The notes under the pieces are model-generated. The model was given only the letters and a program-made list of their open reading frames with translations. It ran no database searches and was not told the DNA's origin. From positions 310,001-374,000 of the forward strand of contig NZ_BMFU01000003.1 in NCBI RefSeq assembly GCF_014639235.1: a stretch of 64,000 nucleotides of DNA, read 5' to 3'. The position numbers and the translations under genes are program-made. The DNA is from Paenibacillus silvae. Its GTDB lineage: Bacteria; Bacillota; Bacilli; Paenibacillales; Paenibacillaceae. Positions 54,581 to 63,511 of the stretch are shown piece after piece (the first letter of the stretch is position 1; each line of letters begins with the position of its first letter).

Positions 54581-55486
54581 TTACTTCTCCCGACGCAGCA
54601 GCAATTGAGGCACAGCATGGCTCGGATGGGACACCATCACAGGTTCAACGCGAAAAACGTCCCGAATCTGCTCTTCCGTCATCAGGCTGTGAGGTGTGCC
54701 CTTCCCGACCATTACACCTTCCCTCAGTGCCAGAATCCGATCACAAAACAATGCAGCCAGATTCAAATCATGCAGCACAGCTACTATAGTGATGTGGTTT
54801 TTCTGCCGCCATGCAGCCAGCAGCTCCATGAATTGCATCTGATATTTAATATCCAGAAACGTCGTTGGTTCGTCCAGCAGCAGCAGGCGCGGCTCCTGTG
54901 CCATTACCTTGGCTAGGGCTACTCGCTGCCGTTGTCCACCGCTCAGCGTATCCAGCGGCCGCTCTGCAAGCTCCGTCAGTCCCAGCTCTTCAAGCACTCT
55001 GTCCACCACACGGGCTCCCTCTGCCGATTCACGACCTAACCAGTTCTGGTAAGGATAGCGTCCCATCTCCACAACATCCCGAACAGGATACGAGATCGCG
55101 GGTAAGCCATCCTGCTGCAAAACGGCAATCATCCGTGACAGATCCTTCCGGCTGTAAGAGCCGATATTGCGACCATCTATCGTAATCTGACCTGTACTTG
55201 GTTCTTCCGTTCCGGCTATAAGCTGCAGCAGGGTTGACTTCCCGCTTCCATTCGCCCCAACGACGCCCCACCATTCTCCTTCCGCAATCTGCCAGTTTAT
55301 ATCCTGTAATGCACGATGCTCTCCATATGATTTGCCTGCCCCTGCAAGAGACACCCGCATCGTGGAGGAAGCACTGACCGAATTGCTTGAACTCGCTCTG
55401 GAAGAACCGTTGGAGCGTGCGTCCACCGGCTGTCCAGCGCTCTGCTTCTCATGCCGCCTCATGCTTTGTTTCATCTGCTTCTTCAC
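54581..55486 (-). CDS. Corrinoid/iron-siderophore ABC transporter ATPase (BtuD-like)
   Basis: About 301 residues from a GTG at 55486 that overlaps the permease stop (GTGA), with AAGGGG upstream. A ~40-residue polar, S/R/Q-rich N-terminus precedes the ATPase domain. Walker A GANGSGKSTLL, signature LSGGQRQRV, Walker B LLLDEPTTFLD. It is the FecE/BtuD type. The riboswitch and gene company point to corrinoid import. Confidence 0.92.
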   Translation of the reverse strand: MKKQMKQSMRRHEKQSAGQPVDARSNGSSRASSSNSVSASSTMRVSLAGAGKSYGEHRALQDINWQIAEGEWWGVVGANGSGKSTLLQLIAGTEEPSTGQITIDGRNIGSYSRKDLSRMIAVLQQDGLPAISYPVRDVVEMGRYPYQNWLGRESAEGARVVDRVLEELGLTELAERPLDTLSGGQRQRVALAKVMAQEPRLLLLDEPTTFLDIKYQMQFMELLAAWRQKNHITIVAVLHDLNLAALFCDRILALREGVMVGKGTPHSLMTEEQIRDVFRVEPVMVSHPSHAVPQLLLRREK

Positions 55487-56529
55487 GGCATCATCCCCTT
55501 CTGCAGCTTTTTGTTCCGATGCAGCAAGTAGGCAAAAAACGGAGCGCCCACAAACGCAGTGACAACGCCGAGCGGAATTTCCGTCGGTGCAAGCAAGGAG
55601 CGGGCAATCGTGTCTGCCCACACCATAAAGATTGCGCCACCAATAGCAGACAGAGGCACCAGCAGTCGATAATCCGGCCCTACCAGCAGGCGCAGCATGT
55701 GCGGGATAACCAATCCGACAAAGCCGATGACTCCAGACACAGAGACAGCCGCGGCTGTAAGCAGCGTGCCCGCAGCAAGCACGGACAGCTTGAGTCTGTC
55801 CACGCCAACACCGATATGTGCAGCCTGACGTTCACCCAATGCCAAGACATTTAGTGAACGTGCACGGCTCCACAGAAAGATCAGTCCAAGCAGGAAATAC
55901 GGGAAAAGGATGGCCGTATACGACCACCCGCGCAAAGCCAGACTTCCCATCGTCCAGTATATAATTTCATTAATCGTCTGCTTGGACATGGTCGACAGGA
56001 ACGAAACAACAGCACCCAGAAAACTTTGCATGACTACACCTGCCAGAATGAGGCTGTGCGTTGGTATTTTACGTCCTTCACGAGCCAGCGACAGCACAAA
56101 CCATAATGTAATAACCCCGGTCAAAAAAGCAACCAGCGGCAACGTCCAAATGCCGATTAAAGCGTACTGCAGCCCGAAAAAGATCAGAAATGCAGCCCCT
56201 ACCGAGGCTCCTGACGATACTCCGAGTGTAAACGGATCGGCCAACGGATTGCGCAGCACACCTTGAAAGCCCGCTCCCGCTATGGCAAGTGAAGCTCCAA
56301 CCAGCATGGCAAGCAATACACGCGGGAACCGCACTTTCCAAATAATTTGTTCGGCAGCCTTACTCCAATCAGGTGTAATCCAGTCCCCCACCCATGGCAG
56401 TTTATGAACGAGAATACCTGCGATGTCCCGGATCGGCAGCGCCACTGAACCGATGCCCGTGCAGATGAGCACGGTAAAAACCAGCAGCGCCATGCCCATC
56501 GTTCCGAACAGCATCAGCTTCCTGCTCAT
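55483..56529 (-). CDS. Corrinoid ABC transporter permease (BtuC-like)
   Basis: 348 residues with about ten membrane segments of the FecCD/BtuCD fold. Typical blocks are FPRVLLAMLVGASLAIAGAG, LRNPLADPFTLGVSSGASVG and GFVGLVIPHMLRLLVGPDYR. It overlaps both neighbours by 4 bp. It forms the channel of the importer. Confidence 0.93.
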   Translation of the reverse strand: MSRKLMLFGTMGMALLVFTVLICTGIGSVALPIRDIAGILVHKLPWVGDWITPDWSKAAEQIIWKVRFPRVLLAMLVGASLAIAGAGFQGVLRNPLADPFTLGVSSGASVGAAFLIFFGLQYALIGIWTLPLVAFLTGVITLWFVLSLAREGRKIPTHSLILAGVVMQSFLGAVVSFLSTMSKQTINEIIYWTMGSLALRGWSYTAILFPYFLLGLIFLWSRARSLNVLALGERQAAHIGVGVDRLKLSVLAAGTLLTAAAVSVSGVIGFVGLVIPHMLRLLVGPDYRLLVPLSAIGGAIFMVWADTIARSLLAPTEIPLGVVTAFVGAPFFAYLLHRNKKLQKGMMP

Positions 56530-57518
56530 TTGAACAGGTCAGGATAGATTGCTTTGGCTACTTCTTTCAACCCTTGGGTTACACGAGGTCCCGGACGGCT
56601 CAGCAAGTTGGCATCCAGACCAATCACGGCATTGTTTTTCACCGCTGTGATTTGATCCCAGCCGCTACGTGCCTTGATGATCTGATCGAGCGTTTTGGAG
56701 TCCTCCACTACATCATTGGCGTACAAAATAACATCCGGGTTGGAGGCAATGACGTTCTCCTCATTAATTTCATACCAGCCCTCTTTGTCTGCAGCAATAT
56801 TGGTTCCGCCTGCAACCGTGATCAGTTCATCCATGAATTCACCTTTACCTACGGTCCAGCCTGGAGAGAACTCAACATAAACCTTTTTCTTCTCTTCTGG
56901 TTTCACGGCTTTTACCGCTTCTGTTACATCTGTTACATCTTGCTTCATCTGTGTGACAAGCTTCTGAGCTTGCTCCTGATGGTCCGTAATTTTTCCGAAG
57001 GTTTCGATATTGTTTATTACATCATCAATGGACTTGGGATCGGTTTTGAAAATGGTAATTCCCAGTTCGCGCAGCTTCTTCACCGCATCCTCACTCATAG
57101 ATATGCCCGTGAACACGATGTCCGCATCTGCTGCAATAATGGACTCTTCGTTTGGCTTGGTGATACCGCCCATTTTCGTTTTGCTTTTTGCTGCTTCTGG
57201 ATAATCATCATAATCGGATACACCTACAATCTGATTGTCCAACCCAAGGGCAAACAGAGACTCTGTCTCGGCAGGTGACACCGATACGATTTTGGTTGGT
57301 GCTTTTTCGAACGTGAATGATTCACCTGTTGCATCTGTAACCGTCAGTGGATACTGAGTTTTCAGATCCGTTTGTGTTTGTTCCTGAGCTTGCTCCTGCG
57401 CAGGCTGTTGTGAACTGCCTGTACCTTCCTTGGTTGCTGCATTGCCGCATCCAGCCAGCGCCAGTGCCAGCATCGCTGCACTCAGCAGAGAAGATAGTGC
57501 TTTCCAGTTCTTAATCAT
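56526..57518 (-). CDS. Corrinoid ABC transporter substrate-binding lipoprotein (BtuF-like)
   Basis: 330 residues from the ATG at 57518, with GGGGAG upstream. The lipoprotein signal ends in LAGC (about residue 23), followed by a Q/E-rich linker and a helical-backbone periplasmic-binding fold: IVSVSPAETESLFALGLDNQ, GVSDYDDYPE, SRPGPRVTQGL. It sits outside the cell, tethered to the membrane, and delivers corrinoid to BtuCD. The cobalamin riboswitch is upstream but separated from it by a MITE-like element. Confidence 0.93.
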   Translation of the reverse strand: MIKNWKALSSLLSAAMLALALAGCGNAATKEGTGSSQQPAQEQAQEQTQTDLKTQYPLTVTDATGESFTFEKAPTKIVSVSPAETESLFALGLDNQIVGVSDYDDYPEAAKSKTKMGGITKPNEESIIAADADIVFTGISMSEDAVKKLRELGITIFKTDPKSIDDVINNIETFGKITDHQEQAQKLVTQMKQDVTDVTEAVKAVKPEEKKKVYVEFSPGWTVGKGEFMDELITVAGGTNIAADKEGWYEINEENVIASNPDVILYANDVVEDSKTLDQIIKARSGWDQITAVKNNAVIGLDANLLSRPGPRVTQGLKEVAKAIYPDLFK

Positions 57519-57565
57519 TGATTTAAACTCCCCTTCTTTATCTGTACTATTGTTGTTGCTTTTGT

Positions 57566-57717
57566 TATACACGAGCCACTCCGATTGCAGCACCATTTTC
57601 CGATCGCTGTTATTCCCGAATTTTTTTGATTCCTTTAATTAGCGGGAAAAATCCGGTTATAAATGCGAGCACTTCGTTTCTCCAAATTGGTTCTGCACTC
57701 TCCGTTAAACGTGTATA
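57566..57717 (+). mobile_element. MITE-like element, short form, copy 4
   Basis: 152 bp with terminal inverted repeats TATACACG (57566-57573) and CGTGTATA (57710-57717). Internal blocks CCACTCCGATT, CGGGAAAAATCCGG and CTCTCCGTTAAACG align with the core of the longer copies 2 and 3. It lies between the riboswitch terminator and btuF. Confidence 0.7.
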
Positions 57718-57748
57718 GGATTACTTGACTGTATCGTGTACAACATGA

Positions 57749-57782
57749 AAAATCCCCGACCCTCTTATGAAGGATCAGGGAG
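57749..57782 (-). terminator. Terminator of the cobalamin riboswitch
   Basis: On the - strand, CTCCCTGATCC pairs with GGGTCGGGGA (with G-U pairs) and is followed by five T. It lies just after the cobalamin aptamer and is likely its expression platform. Confidence 0.8.
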
Positions 57783-57799
57783 AACGTCTCGCTTACGGC

Positions 57800-58010
57800 A
57801 ATCTGTACATGTGCAGCCCTAGGCTGTCCATGCGCATAGAATGGCCCGAAACGTTGTCCTTTCCTCGAAGGAACAGCGGCTTGTACGTCCAGGGCTGGTA
57901 ATCTGACTTACAGGAATACTCCTGTTTCACAGTGGCGGGACCGTGCCGGATTTGCACCGGCTTCCCCATTTCACCCTTATGCAGACCATGACCTTGTGTT
58001 TCCTTATCAT
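57800..58010 (-). promoter_or_regulatory. Cobalamin riboswitch
   Basis: The - strand carries the conserved core: GCCGGTGCAAATCCGGCAC, GGTCCCGCCACTG (cagtggc at 57930-57936 on +) and the B12-box-like AAGTCAGATTACCAGCC (57893-57909 on +), with the flanking stems. Adenosylcobalamin binding should favour the terminator at 57749-57782 and shut off the btuFCD genes, and perhaps cobTUSQ. Confidence 0.95.
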
Positions 58011-58183
58011 GTCTAACCTCTCTACACACGGGACCCTTGGTCGTTAATAATGAATTAAAACCAATCTAACACAGCTGTAGTATTCGGCACAGAACACGTC
58101 AGCTCAGGTAGCACATCTCACCCCGTACAACCTGTCCATACCGAGCATACTTCTGTTGTGATTATAGGGTATATTGAACGACC

Positions 58184-58906
58184 TTACAACCCGATTGGCG
58201 GAAAAGCCCCCCTTCGACCCAGCCATCTCTCGCCCTGCTTTTGCAGATGAACCTGAATGGCTTGACCGGGAATTACGTGAGTATCCCAGAAGCCAACGCC
58301 GTCAAGAAGTCGGGAAAGCATATAACGAATGACCCCGCCATGTGTCACAATGAGTATTCTTTGTGCAGTCCTCGGGCCTGGCTTGTAATTCTCTCCCGCA
58401 GGCGATACGGTTTCATCCAACGATAGGTGCTCGTCCAGAAATGAATCCATGCGTTCGGCAAAAGACGACCACGCTTCCCCCCCCGGTGGTGTAACCTCCT
58501 GCGGATGATCAATCCAGCTCCGGTAGATCGGATTATGCTTCAATTGCTCATAGGTCAGACCTTCCCACTCTCCAAAATCATTCTCGCGCAGGCGCCGGTC
58601 TAGCTTCACCTCTGAAGCTGCCTGTGGCGCAATATGCGCAAGCGTCTGGCGACAGCGAAGCAGGTCGCTGCAGTATACAGCGTCCCATGTGAGATCGCGG
58701 CATTGCTCGCGCAGTATAGCCAGCTCTTCATTTGCATCAGGCAGCAGAGCGATGTCGGTATGTCCCAAATATTTTTTTTCCACATTCCAGGACGTCGTCC
58801 CATGACGGATTAGCACAAGGCTGCGCTGCGGGCCAAGCTGCTCTGATTCACCCACTAGTGCTGCACTAGGTTCTGCTTGATGCTGCTTCCCTGTCTTTAT
58901 GGCCAT
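58184..58906 (-). CDS. Histidine phosphatase (CobC-like alpha-ribazole phosphatase)
   Basis: About 240 residues from the ATG at 58906, overlapping the end of cbiB by 10 bp, with GGGGGG upstream. A ~30-residue N-terminal extension precedes LVLIRHGTTSWN (phospho-histidine), LRENDFGEWEGLTYEQL and the second His in VTHGGVIRYML. In this place the likely task is dephosphorylating alpha-ribazole 5'-phosphate or adenosylcobalamin phosphate. The family is broad, so the assignment depends on context. Confidence 0.88.
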   Translation of the reverse strand: MAIKTGKQHQAEPSAALVGESEQLGPQRSLVLIRHGTTSWNVEKKYLGHTDIALLPDANEELAILREQCRDLTWDAVYCSDLLRCRQTLAHIAPQAASEVKLDRRLRENDFGEWEGLTYEQLKHNPIYRSWIDHPQEVTPPGGEAWSSFAERMDSFLDEHLSLDETVSPAGENYKPGPRTAQRILIVTHGGVIRYMLSRLLDGVGFWDTHVIPGQAIQVHLQKQGERWLGRRGAFPPIGL

Positions 58907-59925
58907 AACAGCGTGCCCCCCGTCAGCCGTACAACAAGCACGGTCAAGAAACACAAGACAACAAAAGCCCCCGCCGACCAGAACATCAGCCGTGTCGTTT
59001 GCACAATATCTTCTGCCTCCATTGGCCGCGTTGGTTCACCCATATACGCACGAAACGAGGAAACGCCGTGGTACACATTATGTCCGCCCAGCCGAATGCC
59101 CAGCGCACCAGCAACGGCCGATTCCGGGAAACCGCTGTTCGGGCTTGGATGCAGTCTTGCATCCCGGGTAACCATACGCGCTGCGCCTTTGGCATCCAGC
59201 TTCATGACCCATGCTCCCGTAATTAACAGCATCGCCGTCAGACGGGCAGGAATCCAGTTCGCCCAATCGTCCAGACGGGCCGAAGCCCAGCCGAGATGCA
59301 GATATTTGTCGTTTTTATACCCGACCATAGAATCCAGTGTGTTGACAGCACGGTACGCCATAGCCAGCGGGGCACCGCCAATGAGTGCATAGAATAGAGG
59401 TGATACGATGGCATCCACAATATTTTCCGCGACTGTCTCCACCGTTCCCCGAACGACCTCAGGCTCGTCCAGATGTGCTGTATCACGTCCCACGATCATG
59501 CCGAGTGCACGCCTCGCGGCAGCAAAGTCCTGCTGTTTCAGATGACGGTATACTTCCATGCCAGCATCACGCAGTCCTTTGGAAGCAATGGTAGTGGCAA
59601 TAAGAATGACTTCGGCTATGCCGGACACGATCGGATGAATCAAGCCCAGCAGGAGCAGCACTCCCCACGTGACAGCAAAAGAACCTCCTGCAATCAGGAG
59701 CGGAAATAACAGACCAGCTCTTGTCAAACCTTCATTTGTCTTCACGCGTGCTCGAATCATACGCTCCAGCGCCGAGATCGCTTTCCCCATGCCGATCACC
59801 GGATGAGGAATCCAGCGTGGGTCTCCGATGCACCGGTCCAATATGTACGCAAGTATAATGATCCAGGCTCCTGCCATGCCTGCCCAGAACGATGGTGCCC
59901 ATAAGTGTCCATCATCAAATGTCAT
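58897..59925 (-). CDS. cbiB: Adenosylcobinamide-phosphate synthase CbiB
   Basis: 342 residues with several hydrophobic segments. YILDRCIGDPRWIPHPVIGMGKAI near the N-terminus and ENIVDAIVSPLFYALIGGAP and RAVNTLDSMVGYKNDKY identify CbiB/CobD. It attaches aminopropanol phosphate to adenosylcobyric acid in the membrane. It overlaps cbiZ by 11 bp and the phosphatase gene by 10 bp. Confidence 0.95.
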   Translation of the reverse strand: MTFDDGHLWAPSFWAGMAGAWIIILAYILDRCIGDPRWIPHPVIGMGKAISALERMIRARVKTNEGLTRAGLLFPLLIAGGSFAVTWGVLLLLGLIHPIVSGIAEVILIATTIASKGLRDAGMEVYRHLKQQDFAAARRALGMIVGRDTAHLDEPEVVRGTVETVAENIVDAIVSPLFYALIGGAPLAMAYRAVNTLDSMVGYKNDKYLHLGWASARLDDWANWIPARLTAMLLITGAWVMKLDAKGAARMVTRDARLHPSPNSGFPESAVAGALGIRLGGHNVYHGVSSFRAYMGEPTRPMEAEDIVQTTRLMFWSAGAFVVLCFLTVLVVRLTGGTLLWP

Positions 59926-60799
59926 TGTCGCCCTGTCCTCTCCTCTCTTTCCATTGCAGTCCAGCCTGCAGGCTTTCTGTCACCGTGTCATATACCAGTC
60001 TGCCAATCACCGCACCCAGAGCCGTAGCTGTACCGGCGTACGTATGCAGCGGCTGGCTCTCATGCTCGGTCTGGCGCACTGCGAGCACTATGGCATCGGT
60101 CGTTGTGCCTGTGGCAGTCAGTCCGTTCTCCGAATCCTCGATGCCTGCATCGGCTAGTGCCGCTGCCTTGGCCTCGACCGCTGTCTGAATGGCGTTAACC
60201 ATCGCACCCGGGGTCATCTGCCCATTCAACCAGAGCATGATATTAATCGTACCCGGGACATATGAAGATGTGCTTGATGTATCAGAGATATCCGTCCCAC
60301 TGTGCCGATCGTAATCTGCTGAAACAGCCTCCGTCCCTCGCAGTGTCGAGGCCGTCGCTTGATGTTTTTCTCCATTGGCATCAAAAACGGTTCTCTCCGA
60401 ACCAGCGCGCGCTGCATTCGATACCCCTGCGGTGGTACAGCACAACAACCCGAAAGCATCACATGTATACTCCTGAATCGAGGTGTGCTCCAGCCTGACC
60501 GCTGTTAACAATCCGGCACACAGCTCCGTTCGTTCCTGCCATTCGAGCAGCGCCTGCTCAATGTCACGGGGCGGATCATCACAACGGTAGTGCTTGTCCA
60601 CATAGATGTTAAATACGCGATTTAATTCGAGCATCCCCCCGCCATATACCGCGCTGGAAAGTGCGAGAGCAGGTTGTAGGCTCTGTGCTTTGATACGCCG
60701 TTCATGTGCAGATAGGAGCAGACCCGGCCAGGAAGAGGACACATAGGTGTTCTCGTCTTTTTTTCCATGTGTAAAATAATTATAAAACGGGAGTGTCAC
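59915..60799 (-). CDS. cbiZ: Adenosylcobinamide amidohydrolase CbiZ
   Basis: 294 residues, GTG start overlapping the cobD stop, with GGGAGG upstream. CbiZ landmarks are CTTAGVSNAARAG, PGTINIMLWLNG, GLTATGTTTDAIVLA and HTYAGTATALGAVIGR. It hydrolyses the aminopropanol side chain of adenosylcobinamide (and pseudocobalamin-type substrates) to give cobyric acid, allowing remodelling of scavenged corrinoids. A polar insert (about residues 135-175) is rich in S, T, D and E. Confidence 0.92.
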   Translation of the reverse strand: MTLPFYNYFTHGKKDENTYVSSSWPGLLLSAHERRIKAQSLQPALALSSAVYGGGMLELNRVFNIYVDKHYRCDDPPRDIEQALLEWQERTELCAGLLTAVRLEHTSIQEYTCDAFGLLCCTTAGVSNAARAGSERTVFDANGEKHQATASTLRGTEAVSADYDRHSGTDISDTSSTSSYVPGTINIMLWLNGQMTPGAMVNAIQTAVEAKAAALADAGIEDSENGLTATGTTTDAIVLAVRQTEHESQPLHTYAGTATALGAVIGRLVYDTVTESLQAGLQWKERRGQGDNDI

Positions 60800-61986
60800 A
60801 ACTGCCTGCCTCCCTTTATTTTTTCGGAATGCTGCGTATATTCCTGCTGATTCTCCTGATCGGCAACTGCCAGATCCTCGTTCTGATCCTCGCTTCGTTC
60901 AAGCACACTCCCCAGCACCTCAAGCAATCTGTCATTGGCCCGGGCATCTTTTACCGCGAAGCGGACATGCCCTGCACGGAGGCCCGGATACATGGCACAG
61001 CTGCGAATCAGAACGCCGCGCCGCCCCAGTGCCTCCTGCATCGAAGCTGCCGTCCAGAAATGCGGCACATGTACCAACAGGAAGTTTGCCTCTCCCGGTG
61101 TTACACTGCATCCATAGCTCTCCAGCGCTGCAACCAGCCGTTCACGCTCCTGCGCAATTAACGTGATCGTCTGCTGTTCATAACGTTCGCCGCTACGCAG
61201 ACAGGCTTCACCTGCAACCAGTGCCAGCCCGTTTACGCTCCATGTGACCTGTTTCCTTGTCATCGCCTGGATATATTTCGGGTTGCCTATGGCATATCCA
61301 AGCCGCAGACCGGGGATGGCGTAAAACTTGGTCATGGAGCGAATGATGATGACATTCGGGTACGTATTTATATCTGAAGCAAGAGACTGACGCTCTGCTG
61401 CCGGAATAAAATCAATAAAAGCCTCGTCAATGACAAGCACCGTATCGCTCTCTTCAGCTTTTCGTGCGAGCCTGTGAAGCACCTCCAGCGGATACTGCAC
61501 ACCGTTTGGATTGTTAGGCTGTCCGAGGAAAAGCAGGTCCACCTCTTCCATTAGCCATTCAATATCTTCGGGCCTCGCACGCCAGTTCAGCTCTTCCCGC
61601 CCCATCGCATGTGTAACCTCCGAACCGAATTGGCGCGCCAGAGCACGGTACTCCGAGAAGCCCGGCTCTACAGTGCCCACTCTGCGCGGAGCAAGTCCAA
61701 GCAGGATCAGCGCCATACTTTCGGCCGCACCGTTGCCCACAGAGATTTGTTCCTGCGTCACACCCAGTCGTTCACTCAGCAAGGCTTTGAATCCCCGATG
61801 CCCTGGATCGGGATAACGAAGCACAGAATGCAGCCCCTGCTGCAAAGCCTCCAGCACTTCCTTTGGCGGTCCTAACGGATTAATATTGGCGCTGTAATCC
61901 AGATAATCTGTGGCATTGCCTCCAAAACGCGAAGCAGCGGTCTCAACATCTCCGCCATGTCCGAACACTTCAATATAACCGGTCAT
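60796..61986 (-). CDS. cobD: Threonine-phosphate decarboxylase
   Basis: 396 residues, a class I PLP aminotransferase fold of the CobD type. N-terminal HGGDVETAASRFGG, LDYSANINPLGPP, the PLP region QPNNPNGVQYPLE and DEAFIDF, and lysine in IIRSMTKFYAIPGLRLGYAIG. It makes (R)-1-amino-2-propanol phosphate for CbiB. The C-terminal ~35 residues are a charged E/Q/D-rich tail. It is the first gene of cobD-cbiZ-cbiB-phosphatase; no riboswitch was seen in front of it. Confidence 0.93.
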   Translation of the reverse strand: MTGYIEVFGHGGDVETAASRFGGNATDYLDYSANINPLGPPKEVLEALQQGLHSVLRYPDPGHRGFKALLSERLGVTQEQISVGNGAAESMALILLGLAPRRVGTVEPGFSEYRALARQFGSEVTHAMGREELNWRARPEDIEWLMEEVDLLFLGQPNNPNGVQYPLEVLHRLARKAEESDTVLVIDEAFIDFIPAAERQSLASDINTYPNVIIIRSMTKFYAIPGLRLGYAIGNPKYIQAMTRKQVTWSVNGLALVAGEACLRSGERYEQQTITLIAQERERLVAALESYGCSVTPGEANFLLVHVPHFWTAASMQEALGRRGVLIRSCAMYPGLRAGHVRFAVKDARANDRLLEVLGSVLERSEDQNEDLAVADQENQQEYTQHSEKIKGGRQL

Positions 61987-62118
61987 TCATCCGTCATCCT
62001 CTCTGCATGTTGTTTTTATTATGGAGGGCATGGGAGGTACGGGTCAATCCTGTATTGTTTTCATTTTATGATTGGGGCCAAAGCCAGAAGTTGTAAACAA
62101 AGAGGTTACGTGTTTTCT

Positions 62119-62147
62119 TTGTGTCCTAACCGCAATTCGTTTACAAT
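62119..62147 (+). promoter_or_regulatory. Candidate promoter and inverted repeat upstream of lipoate ligase
   Basis: TTGTGT (62119-62124) and TACAAT (62142-62147) with a 17-bp spacer. The -10 overlaps GTTTACAA (62139-62146), which is an exact inverted match to TTGTAAAC at 62091-62098. Confidence 0.5.
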
Positions 62148-62249
62148 AGAAGAGGAATTTCAGGAACTTCGGTTTTCTGATTCATTTGTACAAGCATCAC
62201 TACATAGGGGGCTTACACGCCTCTCATATACATTAATGGAGGAATGACC

Positions 62250-63254
62250 ATGCTGTTTGTAGATAATCAGGGCATTACAGATCCTTCTGTAAACCTCGCG
62301 ATTGAGGAGTACATATTGAAGCATCTGCCGATGGAGGATGACAGCTATCTGTTGTTTTATATCAACCGTCCGTCGATCATTATCGGTAAACACCAGAACA
62401 CGATTGAAGAGATTAATATCGAGTACGTTCAGGATAACGGAGTGCAAGTGGTACGTCGCCTTTCCGGGGGCGGGGCGGTGTATCACGATCTGGGCAACCT
62501 GAACTTCAGTTTTATCACTGCGGATGACGGTCAATCCTTCCACAACTTCCGCAAGTTCACCCAGCCTGTCGTTGAAGCCCTGCATGAGCTTGGCGTGAAT
62601 GCCGAGTTGACCGGGCGCAATGATCTGCAAGTCGGTGAAAAGAAAATTTCCGGCAACGCGCAATTCGCCACTCGCGGACGTATGTTCAGTCATGGCACGC
62701 TGATGTTTGATTTGAACCTGGAGCATGTTCAGGCATCCCTGAACGTCAATCCCGAGAAATTCAAATCAAAGAGCACCAAATCGGTACGCAGCCGCGTGGC
62801 CAACATTCGTGATCTGATTGACACTAATCTGACGATTGAAGAGTTCCGTGATGAGCTGCTGCGTCACATTTTCCGTATGGAGCCGCAGGACGTTCCACAG
62901 TACAAGCTGACCGAGAAAGACTGGGACAAAATCAAGGAAATCTCGGCCGAGCGTTATAACAACTGGGACTGGAACTACGGTCTGTCACCGGAAAGCAATG
63001 TAAAGCATACCCGCAAATTCCCGGTGGGCATCATCGACCTGCGCATGAACATCAAGGATGGACGCATCGAGGATATCAAAATCTTCGGAGACTTCTTTGG
63101 TGTTGGCGATGTAGCAGATATCGAGGATATGCTGCGCGGCAAGCGTTATGACGAGACTGAAGTGCGTTCAGCACTGGAAGGTCTGGATGTGAAACATTAC
63201 TTCGGCAACCTGGAGCTGGAAGACTTCATCGGTCTTATTTTCCTGGAGGAGTAA
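62250..63254 (+). CDS. Lipoate--protein ligase
   Basis: 334 residues from the ATG at 62250, 7 nt after GGAGGA; an ATG at 62244 is too close. LplA landmarks: RRLSGGGAVYHDLGNLNFSF, GRNDLQVGEKKISGNAQ and THGTLMFDL-like SHGTLMFDLNLEHV, followed by a C-terminal accessory domain. It activates lipoate with ATP and attaches it to lipoyl domains such as GcvH or E2 subunits. Confidence 0.94.
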   Translation: MLFVDNQGITDPSVNLAIEEYILKHLPMEDDSYLLFYINRPSIIIGKHQNTIEEINIEYVQDNGVQVVRRLSGGGAVYHDLGNLNFSFITADDGQSFHNFRKFTQPVVEALHELGVNAELTGRNDLQVGEKKISGNAQFATRGRMFSHGTLMFDLNLEHVQASLNVNPEKFKSKSTKSVRSRVANIRDLIDTNLTIEEFRDELLRHIFRMEPQDVPQYKLTEKDWDKIKEISAERYNNWDWNYGLSPESNVKHTRKFPVGIIDLRMNIKDGRIEDIKIFGDFFGVGDVADIEDMLRGKRYDETEVRSALEGLDVKHYFGNLELEDFIGLIFLEE

Positions 63255-63304
63255 CAAAGGCAATACGCCATTTAGATGGATATAGATTGTTTGAGCGGAT
63301 TCAG

Positions 63305-63457
63305 GATTACACGTTTAACGGAAAAGGCAGAATTCATATGAAGAAGCGAAGCGCTCACGTTTAGAACCGGATTTTACCATCCAGTAAAACTTTAATAAAA
63401 ATCCGGGGATAACAGTGATCGGAAGATGAATCTGCATTTGGAGTGACTCGTGTAATC
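63305..63457 (-). mobile_element. MITE-like element, short form, copy 5
   Basis: 153 bp with terminal inverted repeats GATTACACG (63305-63313) and CGTGTAATC (63449-63457), in reverse orientation to copy 4. Shared blocks are AAAATCCGGGGATAACAG, AAGCGAAGCG and GGAGTGACTCGTG. It lies between the lipoate ligase and HAD genes. Confidence 0.72.
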
Positions 63458-63511
63458 TATTTATTTCGTTCAATGAAATAGAGCCAGATAAAAAAGGAGA
63501 GAAACGCACAC

